Assembly: GCF_029030725.1 (NCBI RefSeq) | Contig: NZ_CP113162.1 | Location: 1,052,501 to 1,116,500, forward strand | DNA length: 64,000 bases | Reading direction: 5' to 3' | Source of the DNA: [Pseudomonas] carboxydohydrogena | GTDB lineage: Bacteria; Pseudomonadota; Alphaproteobacteria; Rhizobiales; Xanthobacteraceae | Position numbers and translations under genes: made by a program | Shown: piece after piece, positions 63,056 through 64,000 of the stretch | Position numbering within the stretch: the stretch's first letter is position 1 | How the letters are laid out: each line of letters starts with the position of its first letter | The notes under the pieces: generated by a model | Databases searched by the model: none | What the model was told of the DNA's origin: nothing | Seen by the model: the letters and a program-made list of their open reading frames with translations, nothing else

Positions 63056-64000
63056 TCAGGTTGATACCGGCACCGGCCGGTTCTGGGTTTTCTCCGCGAT
63101 CACTTTCAGCGCCGTCTCCACTACCTCGCTCGTGGTGATGTCACGCATGCAGGCATGGTCGTTCGCGGTGCAGACCGGCTTGTGGCAGGGCTGGCAGGGC
63201 AGGTTGACCGCGCGCTTCATGGTGGCTGCGAGTCCGTTCAGCGGCGCCCAGTGATAGGGACTGGTCGGCCCGAAAATCCCGATCGACGGCGTGCCGATCG
63301 CACCCGCGACATGCAGCAGGCCGGAATCGTTGGAGATCACCTCCGCCGCCGCCGCCAGCGCCAGAATGCCGTTGCGCAGATCGGTGCCGGTGAGGTCGCG
63401 TACGCGCGGCCCTCCTGCGGCGACGATATCGGTGGCCTGTTCCTTCTCGCCGGGGCCGCCGACGATCCAGACCTCAAACCCGCGCTGGGCCAGTTCGCGC
63501 GCCGCTTCCGCGTAATAGGTCCAGCGCTTGGAAGGGCCGACCGCGCCGGGCGCGAGCGCGATGGCGGGACCGTCGCCAAGATTATTTTTTGCACGCCATG
63601 CCGTGATCTCGGCTTGCGGCACCTCAAGCTGCGGCATCGGCCAGTCGCGGGCCTCGCGCACGGCGTTGGGCGGAAAGGTCAGCGCCGCCATCTTGTCCAC
63701 CATGCGCGGCAGGGCGCGCTCGCCCCGGCGCAGATCGTTGATGACGCCGAACCGCGCCTCGCCGAAAAAGCCGATGCGCTCCGGGATACCGGCAAGGGTG
63801 GGGGCGAGCGCCGACTTCCATGTGCGCGGCATCATCAGCGCGGTCTGGTAATTTTGCTGGCGCAGGCGGGCGGCCAGTTCCTTCTGCTTGTCGAGCGCGA
63901 TGCGGCCGCGCGGCAGGTCATAGACGATCGCCTGCCGGACTCCCGGCATGTAGTCCGCGAGCGGCGCGCACAATGTCGTGCTGAGAAGATCGACCGGCCG
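63056..64000 (-). CDS. waaF: Lipopolysaccharide heptosyltransferase II, 5' truncated by window edge
   Basis: At least 314 codons; the frame is still open at base 64000. GT9 family: ALAPGAVGPSKRWTYYAEAA and VISNDSGLLHVAGAIGTP, then IFGPTSPYHWAPL, the WaaF motif. A cysteine-containing C-terminus (VNLPCQPCHKPVCTANDHAC) is typical of WaaF. Adds the second heptose to the LPS inner core. The 49-bp gap to gmhA suggests an operon waaF-gmhA-gmhB if transcription is leftward. Confidence 0.9.
   Translation of the reverse strand, partial: RPVDLLSTTLCAPLADYMPGVRQAIVYDLPRGRIALDKQKELAARLRQQNYQTALMMPRTWKSALAPTLAGIPERIGFFGEARFGVINDLRRGERALPRMVDKMAALTFPPNAVREARDWPMPQLEVPQAEITAWRAKNNLGDGPAIALAPGAVGPSKRWTYYAEAARELAQRGFEVWIVGGPGEKEQATDIVAAGGPRVRDLTGTDLRNGILALAAAAEVISNDSGLLHVAGAIGTPSIGIFGPTSPYHWAPLNGLAATMKRAVNLPCQPCHKPVCTANDHACMRDITTSEVVETALKVIAEKTQNRPVPVST

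Overview
The window is high-GC alphaproteobacterial chromosome, most likely from the Bradyrhizobiaceae/Nitrobacteraceae (Bradyrhizobium, Afipia/Oligotropha, Nitrobacter or Rhodopseudomonas type). The basis is the gene content and order (hflKC-DUF2065-degP, ilvB-ilvH-ilvC, metK-ahcY, the LPS core block), three copies of a palindromic intergenic repeat of a kind I associate with this family, and promoters that resemble the alphaproteobacterial general-stress (EcfG) and ECF41 types. The species cannot be fixed from sequence alone.

Layout. 1-926: a split chromate transporter. 1047-2368: thyA-folA. 2508-6426: membrane quality control (hflK, hflC, DUF2065, DegP-type protease). 6541-8383: divergent serB and miaA with overlapping start codons. 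8455-15379: branched-chain amino acid synthesis (ilvB, ilvH, ilvC, leuA) interrupted by a PPK2 kinase. ilvB has a clear leader-peptide attenuator, and leuA has a candidate leader peptide rich in leucine codons. 15509-18539: a TRAP transporter (P, Q, M subunits).

18756-31265: a tRNA-Lys(CTT) gene followed by a 12.4-kb integrated element. A 45-bp direct repeat of the tRNA 3' end marks both borders. It carries a tyrosine integrase, an excisionase-like protein, many small translationally coupled genes, a DUF2493/ASCH pair with zinc-finger-like N-termini, a cluster of GGGGACA repeats in both orientations, a DUF4160/DUF2442-HTH module behind its own promoter and dyad, a tail protein, a terminase small subunit, a broken terminase large subunit and a broken TPR/SPINDLY-type gene. 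It looks like a deleted, defective prophage.

31467-33985: a Tlde1/DUF2778 protein and an MFS exporter. 34049-38550: a compact group of iron alcohol dehydrogenase, AMP-dependent acyl ligase, stand-alone acyl carrier protein, E2/CAT-fold acyltransferase and a membrane methyltransferase, which may make an uncharacterised lipid or small molecule. 38807-48465: hydrolase, ClC channel, a CsbD-like/small-protein pair with EcfG-like promoters, ppc, a small gene, a uroporphyrinogen-III synthase-like protein, purU and a periplasmic binding protein. 48486-51220: a four-gene ECF41 sigma-factor operon (SDR, cupin, CMD protein, sigma) with a candidate autoregulated promoter at its head. 51386-55514: the SAM cycle (methyltransferase, metK, ahcY). 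55896-57830: cold-shock gene, cupin, small membrane protein and FAH-family hydrolase. 57851-64000: an MsbA-like exporter, galE and LPS heptose/core genes (waaC, gmhB, gmhA, waaF).
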